A program made the translations under genes and the position numbers. From Natronobeatus ordinarius (GTDB lineage Archaea > Halobacteriota > Halobacteria > Halobacteriales > Natrialbaceae), in the NCBI RefSeq assembly GCF_024362485.1, contig NZ_CP101456.1, positions 3,286,001 through 3,350,000 on the forward strand: a stretch of 64,000 nt of DNA, read 5' to 3'. Below, one piece after another: positions 18,191 to 26,179 of the stretch (the stretch's first letter is position 1; the number at the start of each line of letters is the position of its first letter). The notes below the pieces were generated by a model, which did not search any database, was not told where the DNA came from, and was given only the letters and a program-made list of their open reading frames with translations.

Positions 18191-19630
18191 TTAGACTGCC
18201 TTCTCGGCCTCGGCCTGGACGAGGTACGACCGGTCGTCTGCGTACTCGGTGAGCGCTTCGAGCGCCTCCGCTGTCCCGACTTGGTTGAGCGCCCAGGCGG
18301 CGCTGGCGCGGACGACGTCCTCGTCCTCGTCCTCGAGTCGTTCTGCGAGGGGGTCGATTGCCCGCGTGTCGCCGATCAGGCCGAGGGCGCGGGCGGCCCG
18401 GCTGCGGATGTCAGGGTCGTCGGCCACGAACTGGTTCGCGATGGGCTGGACTGCGTCCTCGGCACCGATCTCGCCGAGTGCCCGGAAGCTGGCCTTCTGG
18501 AGCGGCGGGCTCGAGTCGACGTAGTCGAGGAGTTTGTTCACGACCCGGTCGTCCTCGACGCCGATCTTCCCGAGGATCGCGATCGCCTGCTCGTCGCGCC
18601 GTTGGGCCCGCTGGAGCATCGGGTCGATCGCCTCCTCGGGCCCCATCCGCGCGAGCGCCTCGAGGCAGTGTTCTTCCATGTAGCCCGAATCGAGCGAGTC
18701 GAGCGCGAGCAAGATCATCTCGACGTTTCCGCGCTTCTCGTGGACCTTCAGCGCGTGCCACTCCGGCGGGAAGTCCTTGACGTGGTCGAGGACGTCGTAG
18801 AAGCCCTCCCGCCTGAGCTGTTCGCGCACGGTGAGGTCGTCCCACGCGGTCGCGTCGTCGACGCCGTCCTGGAGCTCGTCGGTCGTCTCGAGCAGCGACG
18901 CGATCGTCTCGGCGTCCTCGTCGGGATCGAGGTCGGCGGCTTCGATCTCGGTCTCGACGTCCTCGAGCGTCGCGACCAACCGGTCGAGCAGGTCCTCGTC
19001 GTCGGCCAGCGTGAGCGAGGTCCCGAGCGCCGCGTTGATCTCCTCGAGGGCGTCCTCGACGACGTCACGGAGTTCGGCGCGACCCTCTTCGGTCCAGCGG
19101 GTGGTCTCGATGTCGCCTTTCGCCCCGTCGACCTCGTCGACGACGTCTTCGGCGTAAGGGCCGCGCTGCTCTTCGACGCCGGACTCGACGTCGTCGACGT
19201 CACCCTCGAGCTCGTCGATTTCGTCTTCGACTGCTTCGACCTCGGCTTCGACGTCGTCGACCTCGGCCTCGAGTGTGGTGTACGGCTCGGGGGCCTCGCT
19301 CTCTTCGTCTTCGTCTTCGTCCTCGTCCTCGGGCGCGATGGTCTCGAGGTCTTCGCGGGCCGCCTCGAGGTCGGCCTCGATCGGGTCGAAGTCCTCACGA
19401 ACCGCCTCCAGGTCGGCTTCGACCGGCTCGAGTTCGGTCTCGACTGCGTCGAGGTCGGCTTCGGTCTCGGCTGCCTCGAGCAGGTCCTGGACGGGGTCGA
19501 GCGCCTCTCTGACGGGCGCTATGTCGTCACGAACGGGCTCGAGATCCGCGCGGATCGACTCGAGCCGATCCCGGACCGACTCGGCGACCGCCTCGGGGTC
19601 GACCTCGTCGGCCGCCTCCTCGTCGCTCAT
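18191..19630 (-). CDS. HEAT-repeat protein with long acidic coiled coil
   Basis: The 479-residue protein has two parts. Residues about 1-250 are built of near-repeating acidic segments rich in Asp, Glu, Leu and Val (units such as ADLEPVRDDIAPVREALDPV), likely a coiled coil. Residues about 290-479 hold HEAT-type helical repeats, including EEAIDPMLQRAQRRDEQAIA and DTRAIDPLAERLEDEDEDVV. HEAT repeats commonly mediate protein binding, so a scaffold role is inferred. No enzymatic motif is visible. Confidence 0.85.
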   Translation of the reverse strand: MSDEEAADEVDPEAVAESVRDRLESIRADLEPVRDDIAPVREALDPVQDLLEAAETEADLDAVETELEPVEADLEAVREDFDPIEADLEAAREDLETIAPEDEDEDEDEESEAPEPYTTLEAEVDDVEAEVEAVEDEIDELEGDVDDVESGVEEQRGPYAEDVVDEVDGAKGDIETTRWTEEGRAELRDVVEDALEEINAALGTSLTLADDEDLLDRLVATLEDVETEIEAADLDPDEDAETIASLLETTDELQDGVDDATAWDDLTVREQLRREGFYDVLDHVKDFPPEWHALKVHEKRGNVEMILLALDSLDSGYMEEHCLEALARMGPEEAIDPMLQRAQRRDEQAIAILGKIGVEDDRVVNKLLDYVDSSPPLQKASFRALGEIGAEDAVQPIANQFVADDPDIRSRAARALGLIGDTRAIDPLAERLEDEDEDVVRASAAWALNQVGTAEALEALTEYADDRSYLVQAEAEKAV

Positions 19631-19722
19631 AGCCTCACCCGGCGGGTCGCCGCCGTGGGACTCGTGACCGTGTTCATACCGGAACCTGTGCCCAGGAATC
19701 CCCTAAGCGTTTCCATACCCGA

Positions 19723-20439
19723 TCAGTCAGCGACCGCCTCGGTCGAACCACTACTGCCCGCCCAGTACAGCCATGGGGCGAGGAGCATGTAGGCGAGCCC
19801 GAGCGTCAGGAGCGCGTACGGGAACGTCCGACCCGCGAAGTCGGGGATCAAGATCGCAAGAGCGTGGACGACGCCCATGATGAGCGCGTCGCGGGCGAGC
19901 AGGTCGGGATAGCGGATGCGCGAGACCATCAGGTAGCTGAACGCCGCCGTGATCGCGAGCACGAGCAACGGATCCGCGACGCCGGCGAGGATCGCCGCGC
20001 CGATGATCGTGGCGGCGAGCGTCGTCTGGACGCCCTCGGTGTAGTTCGCGGCCGTGTCGTAGGCCGTGTACATCCCGAGCCTGGCGACGGCCATCGCGAC
20101 GAACAGCGCGCAGACGACGCCCGTGAGGAGCAACTCGAGGGTCAACGTCTCGAAGCCGACGCCGAACCCTTCTGTCACGACGACGAACGCGAGGACGGCA
20201 GGGGCGATCGCGAACGAAGAGACGTCGGCCAGCGAGTCGAGGTAGGGGCCGGCGGGGGTGCCGCCGTACCGCCGCGCGAGGATGCCGTCGAGCCCGTCGG
20301 CGATCGCCGCGAGCAGGACGAGTCGGGCGGCGAGCCGAACGTCGACGAACGTGGCGACGACCGCGACGAAGCCGAGTGCGGCGTTGGCGATCGTCACCGC
20401 GTCGGCGACGCCGAGTCGTCCGACGAACCGAGGCAGCAT
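19723..20439 (-). CDS. pssA: CDP-alcohol phosphatidyltransferase, probable archaetidylserine synthase
   Basis: The 238-residue membrane enzyme has the signature DG(52)ILAR...G64...D68...D72 (D51 first) of CDP-alcohol phosphotransferases. Length and flanks match haloarchaeal PssA, which joins CDP-archaeol to serine; in Haloferax this step feeds lipid attachment of ArtA-dependent surface proteins. I choose ATG at 20437-20439 because haloarchaeal relatives open RFVGRLG; an alternative ATG 48 bases upstream gives a basic extension. It is divergent from the blue copper gene. Confidence 0.85.
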   Translation of the reverse strand: MLPRFVGRLGVADAVTIANAALGFVAVVATFVDVRLAARLVLLAAIADGLDGILARRYGGTPAGPYLDSLADVSSFAIAPAVLAFVVVTEGFGVGFETLTLELLLTGVVCALFVAMAVARLGMYTAYDTAANYTEGVQTTLAATIIGAAILAGVADPLLVLAITAAFSYLMVSRIRYPDLLARDALIMGVVHALAILIPDFAGRTFPYALLTLGLAYMLLAPWLYWAGSSGSTEAVAD

Positions 20440-20567
20440 ACTCGCGGAGTCTGCGGGCGGGAGTCTTACGTGTTTTCGTTTCGTCATCGGGCGCTCGAGT
20501 GCGTTCCGATCGCCCGTTCGAGGACCGAACCGGGGCCGTTATATCGCGTCTCTCCCAAGCGTCGAGC

Positions 20568-21002
20568 ATGAAACGGCGCGCCTACCTCGCCGCCCTCGGA
20601 AGCGGCGGGCTCGCCGGACTCGCGGGGTGTACCACGCTGGGGCGAATCGGCATCGCCCCGGGGGAGGACGACGACTACGACATCGGGATGACCCGAAACG
20701 AGTTTCTCCCACGAGAGTACGAGGCCACCGTCGGCGAGACGGTCGTCTGGAAGAATACCAGTGGATCGATACACACCGTCACCGCCTACGAAAAGGCCAT
20801 CCCCGACGACGCCGAGTATTTCGCCAGCGGTGGCTTCGACAACGAGGAAGCCGCCCGACAGGGGTGGGCGGACGATACCGGAGGCGGCTTTGACACCCGC
20901 GAGACGTACGAACACACCTTCGAGGTCCCCGGAACCTACGGCTACGTCTGCATTCCCCACGAGGCGGGTGGGATGGTCGGCACCGTCGTCGTCACCGAGT
21001 GA
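20568..21002 (+). CDS. Halocyanin-like blue copper lipoprotein
   Basis: The 144-residue product has MKRRAYLAALGSGGLAGLAG followed by C21, a Tat-type signal with lipobox. The plastocyanin-like domain carries the type I copper ligands in order: H69 (SIHTVTA), C128 (GYVCIPH), H131 and M136 (GGMVG). It would sit outside the membrane, anchored by lipid, as a small electron carrier. The ATG at 20568 is 24 bases past a TATATCG-like AT-rich promoter element near 20540. Confidence 0.9.
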   Translation: MKRRAYLAALGSGGLAGLAGCTTLGRIGIAPGEDDDYDIGMTRNEFLPREYEATVGETVVWKNTSGSIHTVTAYEKAIPDDAEYFASGGFDNEEAARQGWADDTGGGFDTRETYEHTFEVPGTYGYVCIPHEAGGMVGTVVVTE

Positions 21003-21129
21003 TCGCGGGACAATTCTGAGTGCTTACAGGACAAGAAGTTGCAAGCCCCGTCGTACGGCGCGCTGCAGCGACCGAGCCACCGCCTCCTCGGGCGTGCCAC
21101 GGTCGTCATAAAAGTCGTCGGGTTCGCGT

Positions 21130-21771
21130 TCAGTCCTCGACGGCGACGTCTTCCTCGCTGACGCTGACGGCGGTCGCCTCCTCTTCGGCGAGCTCTTCGG
21201 GACTCGCCTCGAGGGTCGTCTTCTGGATCTCGACGCGGCGCAGCGGGTAGATCGTCTTCGCCTCGCCGTAGATCGCCGAGGAGAGTCGACCCTCGACGAT
21301 GCTGTCGACGAGTTCCTCGAGCGTCCGGTCTTCGGCGGCCGACTCGACCATCTCGACCATCGTCTCGCGGATGGCCTTCTCCTGGCTCGCGTCGGCCTTT
21401 TTCGTCGTGAACGCGACGGGCTGGACCTGCACGCGGTAGTCGTCGGTCGTGACGACGGTAACGTACGCCTCGACCTTCGAGGCCCCGCGTCGGACCAGCG
21501 AGCGCAGGTAGTCGCGGGTCAGCGAGTGTGCCTTGAACTCCGTGTAGGCGGCGTCGCTGCCGACGTCGGTCACCTTGAAGGTGAGCTTCGTGTTGTTCTC
21601 GCTCGCGTTGTTCGTGAGCTCGCCGAGCGTCGTCTCGATCGTTCGGTCGAGTACCTGTTCCGGTTCGTCAGCGGGAGTCTCACCGAGTTCGGCCCGGTCG
21701 AACTGCTCCGGGGCGAGGACGGTGTACCACCGCTTTTCCTGTTTCGCACGTGAAACTGATCGTTCACTCAT
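21130..21771 (-). CDS. rps1e: 30S ribosomal protein S3Ae
   Basis: The 213-residue protein has the archaeal/eukaryal S1e (S3Ae) features, including KRWYTVLAP near the N-terminus, TLGELTNNASENNTKLTFKV and YPLRRVEIQKT near the end, with a highly acidic tail. It belongs to the small ribosomal subunit. The ATG at 21769-21771 overlaps the 3' end of pcc1 by 8 bases, showing translational coupling within the cluster rps15, RecJ-like gene, pcc1, rps3ae. Confidence 0.95.
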   Translation of the reverse strand: MSERSVSRAKQEKRWYTVLAPEQFDRAELGETPADEPEQVLDRTIETTLGELTNNASENNTKLTFKVTDVGSDAAYTEFKAHSLTRDYLRSLVRRGASKVEAYVTVVTTDDYRVQVQPVAFTTKKADASQEKAIRETMVEMVESAAEDRTLEELVDSIVEGRLSSAIYGEAKTIYPLRRVEIQKTTLEASPEELAEEEATAVSVSEEDVAVED

Positions 21772-22036
21772 GGTTGGTGTCTGTGTTCTCGGACGCGTCT
21801 TCTCGGGCGTCCATCCGCGGTTCGCACTGTACCACTGTGTTCGCGACGTCGAGGTTGACCACGTAGTCGTCGACCGTCGCGTGGAGGCCACCGGTCGTCC
21901 CGCGTTCGATCCGCGTGACGACGGCGTCGCCTTCGACCTCGGTGGCCATCTCGTCGGTGTTGTCGGGCTGGATCGCCCGCGCCACGAGGTCGGGCTCGTC
22001 GTGTTCCGTCCTGATCGTCGCCCGTCTCCTGCTCAT
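21764..22036 (-). CDS. pcc1: KEOPS complex subunit Pcc1
   Basis: A 90-residue protein fitting the short Pcc1 family: THE-like N-terminal strand, NTDEMATEVEGDAVVTRIER, then a helix (LHATVDDYVVNLDVANTVVQ). Pcc1 dimerises the KEOPS complex, which makes the universal t6A modification of tRNA. It overlaps the RecJ-like gene upstream by 4 bases and rps3ae downstream. This gene order is common in haloarchaea. Confidence 0.9.
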   Translation of the reverse strand: MSRRRATIRTEHDEPDLVARAIQPDNTDEMATEVEGDAVVTRIERGTTGGLHATVDDYVVNLDVANTVVQCEPRMDAREDASENTDTNHE

Positions 22037-23184
22037 AGGGTCTCCCTCACGGCCGCGATGATCGTCGCGTCGTCCACGTCAGGGTCGTACCGCAGCAGGC
22101 CGCGCCGGCGACCGACGTCGTACTCGCCGTCGAGCTCCCGGGCCACCGCCTCGAGCGCCCCGCCGAGGGGCCGATCCTCGAGCGCGAACAGCCCCGCCTC
22201 ACCCTCGCCAATCGCGAGAGTGCACGGCTCCGGCGAACGATACGTCGCCGCCAGCCGAGCAGCCGTCTCGACTGCGCCGTCGACGCCGACGACGAACAGC
22301 CCGTCGTACCGGCCCGTCGACGCCGTATCGAGCGCTGTGTGTGCCCGTCTGGCGTGTGCTCGCCAGGCCGAAAGCGCCGCCGTTTCGACGCCGTGGCCGA
22401 TCGCGAGCGCGACGCCCGTGCCGGGTTCGGCACGCGCAGTCGCCTCGAGCACGTCGGCGTAGCCGCCGACCGTGGCGAACGGTCCGTCGGGGGCCGCGTG
22501 CGGGTGCAGGAAACGACCGATCGCCTCGGCCGCTCGCTCGCTCGCGTTCTCGTGACCGACGACGTCGAGCGCGACGAGCGAGCCGACGCGCCGGTGAGCG
22601 TCCTCGACCGGCTCATCGGACAGGTCGACACCCTCGAGTGCGTCCTCGACGGCGTCGCGGTCGCCGGACCACGGGCCCCGACACAGCGTCGAGTGAGCGA
22701 GCCCGTCGGCGAGGTCGTCGGTCGGGACGGCGACGCCGGGTCGTCGCTCGAGCAGTCCGCGGTCGCGGGCGGCCTCGAGCAACAGCTCGGTTTCGCCCGC
22801 GCCGGGCTGGACGCCCGCGGCGAACGCCCCCGCGAGCGCGAGGACGGGGTCGGGGCTCTCCCCGAGTTCGCGGACGAGGTCGCACGCGGCCAGCGTCGCC
22901 GGTCGCTCGCTCGAGTCGAGCCGATCCGCGTCGGCATCGACGGCACCGACGGCGACCGCGACCGTCGCGTCGTCACGCTCGTCGACGTCCGAAACGCGCC
23001 CGGTTCGCTCGGCGACCGTCCGACCGACGGTCACCTGGAACGGCGTCCCTCGCGTAGAGAGTGCTCTGGCGAGGACGCCCGCCGCGGCGAGTCCGTCGCC
23101 GTCTCCCCTCGTGACGAGCCGGACGAAGCCGGCACTCTCGAGGGCAGGGGCGAGCGACGCGTCGGTTCGACCCATCGTGGACAT
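22033..23184 (-). CDS. RecJ-like DHH-superfamily protein lacking the DHH motif
   Basis: The 383-residue product begins with the RecJ-like motif TRGDGDGLAAAGVLARAL and has the overall length of archaeal RecJ-like proteins in this conserved locus between rps15 and pcc1. I do not find a DHH/DHN motif in the expected place, and the C-terminal part is Ala/Gly-rich with GVALAIGHGVETAALSAW. That suggests a non-catalytic, Cdc45/GAN-like or otherwise divergent member. Start MSTMGRTD may also be the second Met (9 bases later). Confidence 0.75.
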   Translation of the reverse strand: MSTMGRTDASLAPALESAGFVRLVTRGDGDGLAAAGVLARALSTRGTPFQVTVGRTVAERTGRVSDVDERDDATVAVAVGAVDADADRLDSSERPATLAACDLVRELGESPDPVLALAGAFAAGVQPGAGETELLLEAARDRGLLERRPGVAVPTDDLADGLAHSTLCRGPWSGDRDAVEDALEGVDLSDEPVEDAHRRVGSLVALDVVGHENASERAAEAIGRFLHPHAAPDGPFATVGGYADVLEATARAEPGTGVALAIGHGVETAALSAWRAHARRAHTALDTASTGRYDGLFVVGVDGAVETAARLAATYRSPEPCTLAIGEGEAGLFALEDRPLGGALEAVARELDGEYDVGRRRGLLRYDPDVDDATIIAAVRETL

Positions 23185-23190
23185 CTCCGC

Positions 23191-23658
23191 TTACTCCTCG
23201 AGGATCTTCTTCGCGACGTCGTAGGAGTAGGTGAAGTCGGGCTCGAGTTCGTCCCCGCGGTAGTATTCGACCAGCCGACGCACCTTCGACTCGGTGTTCT
23301 GCAGCGCGCGCTTGTTCTGGAAGTCCTGGCCGTTCTCCTGGACGTGCTCGCGCAGGCGCACGGCGCGCTCCATCAGGTTTCGAAGGTCCTCGGGGAGTTC
23401 GGGCTCGGCGTCGTTCTCCTCGAGGATCTCGGTGACCTTCTTCCCGGTCGCCAGCTTGACGTCCGGGACGGGGGTGCCGGTGACGCCCTCGTCACGCAGC
23501 TTCATGCCGATCTGACTGGGGTCGTAGCCCTGCTCGGCCAGCTCGACGACTCGTTCTTCGACCTTCTCCGGGTCGACATCGCTCCACTCCGGGGGTTCGT
23601 CTGCCGCGGGTTTGTCCGAACCGGACGTTCCGCGACGGCGGGTATGCATTCGTGCCAT
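23191..23658 (-). CDS. rps15: 30S ribosomal protein S15
   Basis: The 155-residue protein is the archaeal S15 type with an N-terminal extension. It contains SQIGMKLRDEGVTGTPVPD and KRALQNTESKVRRLVEYYRG, the helical S15 core, and ends DFTYSYDVAKKILEE. It is the first gene of the leftward cluster with the RecJ-like gene, pcc1 and rps3ae. ATG at 23656-23658 opens MARMHTRRRG, the usual start. Confidence 0.95.
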   Translation of the reverse strand: MARMHTRRRGTSGSDKPAADEPPEWSDVDPEKVEERVVELAEQGYDPSQIGMKLRDEGVTGTPVPDVKLATGKKVTEILEENDAEPELPEDLRNLMERAVRLREHVQENGQDFQNKRALQNTESKVRRLVEYYRGDELEPDFTYSYDVAKKILEE

Positions 23659-23868
23659 TGTTCGAGGATAGGAATCGCACTGACCGCTTCGCGTGAGTCC
23701 GGCACTTGCCGGGTGCACTTCCGCAATCCCAAGCCACACAATCGGTGGCACAGTCGGATTTGCGGCCGTGCGCTTCCCACGAGTGAGTTCGTCGTCACGG
23801 CTAAAAGCGTTGCGTCATCGCCCGGTCGGTCCTCGAGTTTAAATCACATTGGGAGGGAGTCCCGGTCG

Positions 23869-24864
23869 ATGAGGTTCCACTTCAGAGAAGCAACCAGCGT
23901 CTTCAGGAAGACCCTGCCGTTCGTCCTCCTGCAGTTCGCCATCGGAGTCGTCTTCGCGATCGTCGGCGTCGTCTACCTCGGCCTCGTCGCGTGGCTCGCG
24001 ATCAGGTTCTTCTGGGGCGACGGGGGATGGAGCCTGCTCGTCGCCGGCGCCGTGATGCTCATCGGCCTGGCCAGTTTCGCCTTCGTGTGGCGGCTGGTCC
24101 AGCGGTACGTCCTGTACCTGGTCAAAGCCGGTCACATCGCCGTCATCGCTCACATCGTCGAGGAAGGTGAGGTTCCGGAGAACCAGCTCAGCTACGGGAC
24201 GTCGCAGGTGAAAACGTACTTCAAATCCGCCAGCGCGCTGTGGGGGCTCGACATGGTGATCGACGCCGTGCTCAAGCAGCTCACGAGTGCCGTCGCGCGA
24301 GTTCAGAACCTGCTGCCGGTCCCACTCCCCGGTCAGCTGCAAACGCTGCTCAAACTCCTCCAGAAGTCGATCGTGCTGGCGGTGGGATACCTCGACAACG
24401 CGATCCTCGCGTACCTGTTCGTCGACCGGCATCCGAACCCCTGGCGGTCCGCACGCGACGGCGTCGTCCTCTACGGGAAGACGTGGAAACCGGTCCTCGG
24501 ATCGACGATCGTCATCGTCTTCGGGATGTACGCGCTGGCGTTCGTTCTCCTGACGCTGCTCGCACCAGTGGCGGCCGTCATCGACGTGCTGCCGACGTCG
24601 CTCGAGATTTTCTCGTGGCTGTTCATCGCCGGGCTCGTCGCAGTCGTCCACACCGGACTCCTCAAGCCGTGGGTGAAGACGGTCGTGATCACGACCTTCC
24701 TCATCGAACAGCGCGGGTACACCCCCGACAGCGAGACCATGGCGTGGATCGAGGAGCGCTCGAACCGGTTCAGCGAACTTGTCGAGAAAGCAGAGAGCGA
24801 CGAGTACGTCGAAGAAGACCGCCAGCAACCCGATGGGAAACCCGAGGTGATCGGCGAGGCCTGA
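23869..24864 (+). CDS. Polytopic membrane protein of unknown function
   Basis: The 331-residue protein has about six membrane helices, including LPFVLLQFAIGVVFAIVGVV and VLGSTIVIVFGMYALAFVLL, separated by long soluble stretches. The N-terminus MRFHFREATSVFRKTLPF and the C-terminal cytoplasmic tail are charged. I do not recognise the family, though conserved-looking helices suggest a genuine haloarchaeal protein. The ATG at 23869 follows an AAATCACATT region; the stop overlaps a gene-end repeat. Confidence 0.7.
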   Translation: MRFHFREATSVFRKTLPFVLLQFAIGVVFAIVGVVYLGLVAWLAIRFFWGDGGWSLLVAGAVMLIGLASFAFVWRLVQRYVLYLVKAGHIAVIAHIVEEGEVPENQLSYGTSQVKTYFKSASALWGLDMVIDAVLKQLTSAVARVQNLLPVPLPGQLQTLLKLLQKSIVLAVGYLDNAILAYLFVDRHPNPWRSARDGVVLYGKTWKPVLGSTIVIVFGMYALAFVLLTLLAPVAAVIDVLPTSLEIFSWLFIAGLVAVVHTGLLKPWVKTVVITTFLIEQRGYTPDSETMAWIEERSNRFSELVEKAESDEYVEEDRQQPDGKPEVIGEA

Positions 24865-24932
24865 CAACGACGGTTATGAGTCGGTACCGGTGCAACCGCG
24901 AACCGGCTGTGATCGCGCCGGTACCCCGGTAT
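24862..24932. repeat. Gene-end palindromic repeat, divergent copy
   Basis: Starting at the TGA of the membrane-protein gene, this spacer carries GGTACCGG (24883-24890) and CCGGTACC (24918-24925), 8-bp arms with a 27-nt loop that contains CAACCGCGAACCGG. It shares the CGGTACCGGTG core with copy 1 at 14851-14861. Confidence 0.5.
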
Positions 24933-25067
24933 CGAAATCCGTCTGTATGGCCGCGTTCCGCCGACCGGACGATACGCGTCGCGGTAGCCGCGGTAACGGA
25001 CGACACGCTCTCGAGGCCGATTCGAGGGGTTTATCTATTCCCACCGGGAACTGTTGAATGCGAAGGA

Positions 25068-25139
25068 GGGCTCGTAGATCAGCGGTAGATCACTCCCTTG
25101 GCATGGGAGAGGCCCCGGGTTCAAATCCCGGCGAGTCCA
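25068..25139 (+). tRNA. tRNA-Ala (GGC)
   Basis: The 72-nt sequence folds into a cloverleaf with acceptor GGGCUCG/CGAGUCC. It includes the G3-U70 wobble pair, the alanine identity element. The anticodon arm is CUCCC-UUGGCAU-GGGAG with anticodon GGC, and the T arm is CCGGG-UUCAAAU-CCCGG. The 3' half is duplicated 132 bp downstream. Confidence 0.95.
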
Positions 25140-25144
25140 TAATT
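25115..25144 (+). repeat. tRNA-Ala 3'-end direct repeat, copy 1 (attachment-like site)
   Basis: The 30-bp segment from CCGGGTTCAAATCCC through AGTCCATAATT is exactly repeated at 25247-25276. It spans the T arm and acceptor 3' strand of tRNA-Ala plus six bases beyond. This is the standard location of attachment sites for integrative elements. Confidence 0.7.
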
Positions 25145-25147
25145 ATT

Positions 25148-25175
25148 GCGCGGCTCACAACTCCGTGAGCCGCGC
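25148..25175 (+). terminator. Hairpin after tRNA-Ala
   Basis: GCGCGGCTCAC (25148-25158) and GTGAGCCGCGC (25165-25175) form a perfect 11-bp stem with loop AACTCC, 8 bases after the tRNA. A related but weaker hairpin follows the second repeat copy at about 25283-25297. Role as a terminator or as a recombination-site arm is inferred. Confidence 0.4.
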
Positions 25176-25246
25176 GAATTGTCGTCGAAGCCCGGATTTG
25201 AACCCCTGGAAGTCGCAGCGAGAGCGAAGCGAGCGACCGTCTTCCT

Positions 25247-25276
25247 CCGGGTTCAAATCCCGGCGAGTCCATAATT
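25247..25276 (+). repeat. tRNA-Ala 3'-end direct repeat, copy 2 (attachment-like site)
   Basis: Exact 30-bp copy of 25115-25144, lacking any 5' half of a tRNA. Between the two copies lies an inverted, T-arm-like CCCGGATTTGAACCCC (25191-25206). I read the block as a scar of an excised or decayed integrative element. Confidence 0.65.
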
Positions 25277-25705
25277 CTTGTGCGACTCACTCCGTGAGCG
25301 ACGCGGACTGGCCGAGGGTCACCGCTCAGAAACTGTCGACGTTGGGGGCTGAACGACGGCCAGCTTTTGAGAGTTGAACCAGTAGAATCGAATACTGTTG
25401 CCGATAATAATTGGGTGCGGAGAGCTGTCCGGTCTACCCGACCTGCCACACATTGCTGGACTCTCCGCACTGCCTTCAGGACCCGATCCGAAGCCCCCGT
25501 CCGGGGGTTCAGCGCGAGGGCAAACGCGCCTCGAGTTTCGAACTCACCGTCGACAGTACGAGGACCGCAAGCTCCTTCGCCGAGAAAGCGAGTTTCGGAG
25601 GTCGCCCACCGTCGCGGATCAGGAGTGATTTTGCCGGCCTTCGTGGTTCAGTACGCTCTCGGCCAGGTGAGCAGGGTGTGAATCGGTAACCTCTCGTACA
25701 GGTAG
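25277..25705. other. Gene-free stretch beyond integration scar
   Basis: Overlapping open frames of about 70-105 codons occur, but none shows a recognisable domain or a sensible start. A CCCCCGTCCGGGGG palindrome lies near 25496-25509. The stretch may be residue of the inserted element. Confidence 0.35.
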
Positions 25706-25807
25706 CTACTCTCGAGGGGTATCGGCCGACTCACGAACTATCTCGCCCGGACTCGGTACGCACTCAGGCTGGCGTTCACCGAGGACCACCCGCCGCGGCT
25801 CATCGCA

Positions 25808-26167
25808 GTGAGCTTCGCGATCGGGGTAGTAGTGACCACGCTTCCGAGCTTCGGCATCGGCATTCCCGTGCTCGCGTGGATCGGCTACCGGTTCGACTGG
25901 GCCAACAGGCTCGCGCTGTTCGCGGCCGTCGTGGTCCTGAATCCGGTCGTGAAAGGTGGCGTCTACGTCCTGAGCCTCCTCGTCGGGATCCAGCTGCTCG
26001 GCCCGCTCCCGGACGACGTCCCCGTCGAACTGGGCTGGGACGCGGGTGCGGAGGTCGTCCTCCGACTGCTCGTCGGGAACGCGGTCCTGGCGGTCTGCTT
26101 TGCGATCGTCGGCTACGCGCTCGCCTACTGGATGGCCCACGCCCTCGAGAATCGACGGCCGGTGTGA
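25808..26167 (+). CDS. DUF2062 membrane protein, start uncertain
   Basis: The protein has DUF2062 features: SFAIGVVVTTLPSFGIGIPV, NPVVKGGVYVLSLLVG and LLVGNAVLAVCFAIVGYALA, three or four membrane helices. GTG at 25808 gives 119 residues. The frame is open back to 25706 and codes for RLTNYLARTRYALRLAFTED and HPPRLIA, which belongs to the family's usual N-terminus, yet no ATG, GTG or TTG lies there. Either a rare start is used, the start was lost, or the GTG start makes a shortened protein. The function of DUF2062 proteins is unknown. Confidence 0.7.
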   Translation: MSFAIGVVVTTLPSFGIGIPVLAWIGYRFDWANRLALFAAVVVLNPVVKGGVYVLSLLVGIQLLGPLPDDVPVELGWDAGAEVVLRLLVGNAVLAVCFAIVGYALAYWMAHALENRRPV

Positions 26168-26179
26168 GACGGGTCGCGA

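Noticed and set aside
18281-19792. A 503-codon rightward frame over the HEAT-repeat gene
   Set aside because: Valine/leucine-rich shadow of the acidic repeats; the leftward gene has clear HEAT repeats and a sensible start.
22339-23868. A rightward extension of the membrane-protein frame back across the RecJ-like and rps15 genes
   Set aside because: This part is antisense to conserved genes; only the frame from 23869 begins with a plausible membrane protein.
25205-25276. Second tRNA-Ala gene
   Set aside because: Only the 3' half of the cloverleaf is present; no D arm or anticodon arm precedes it.
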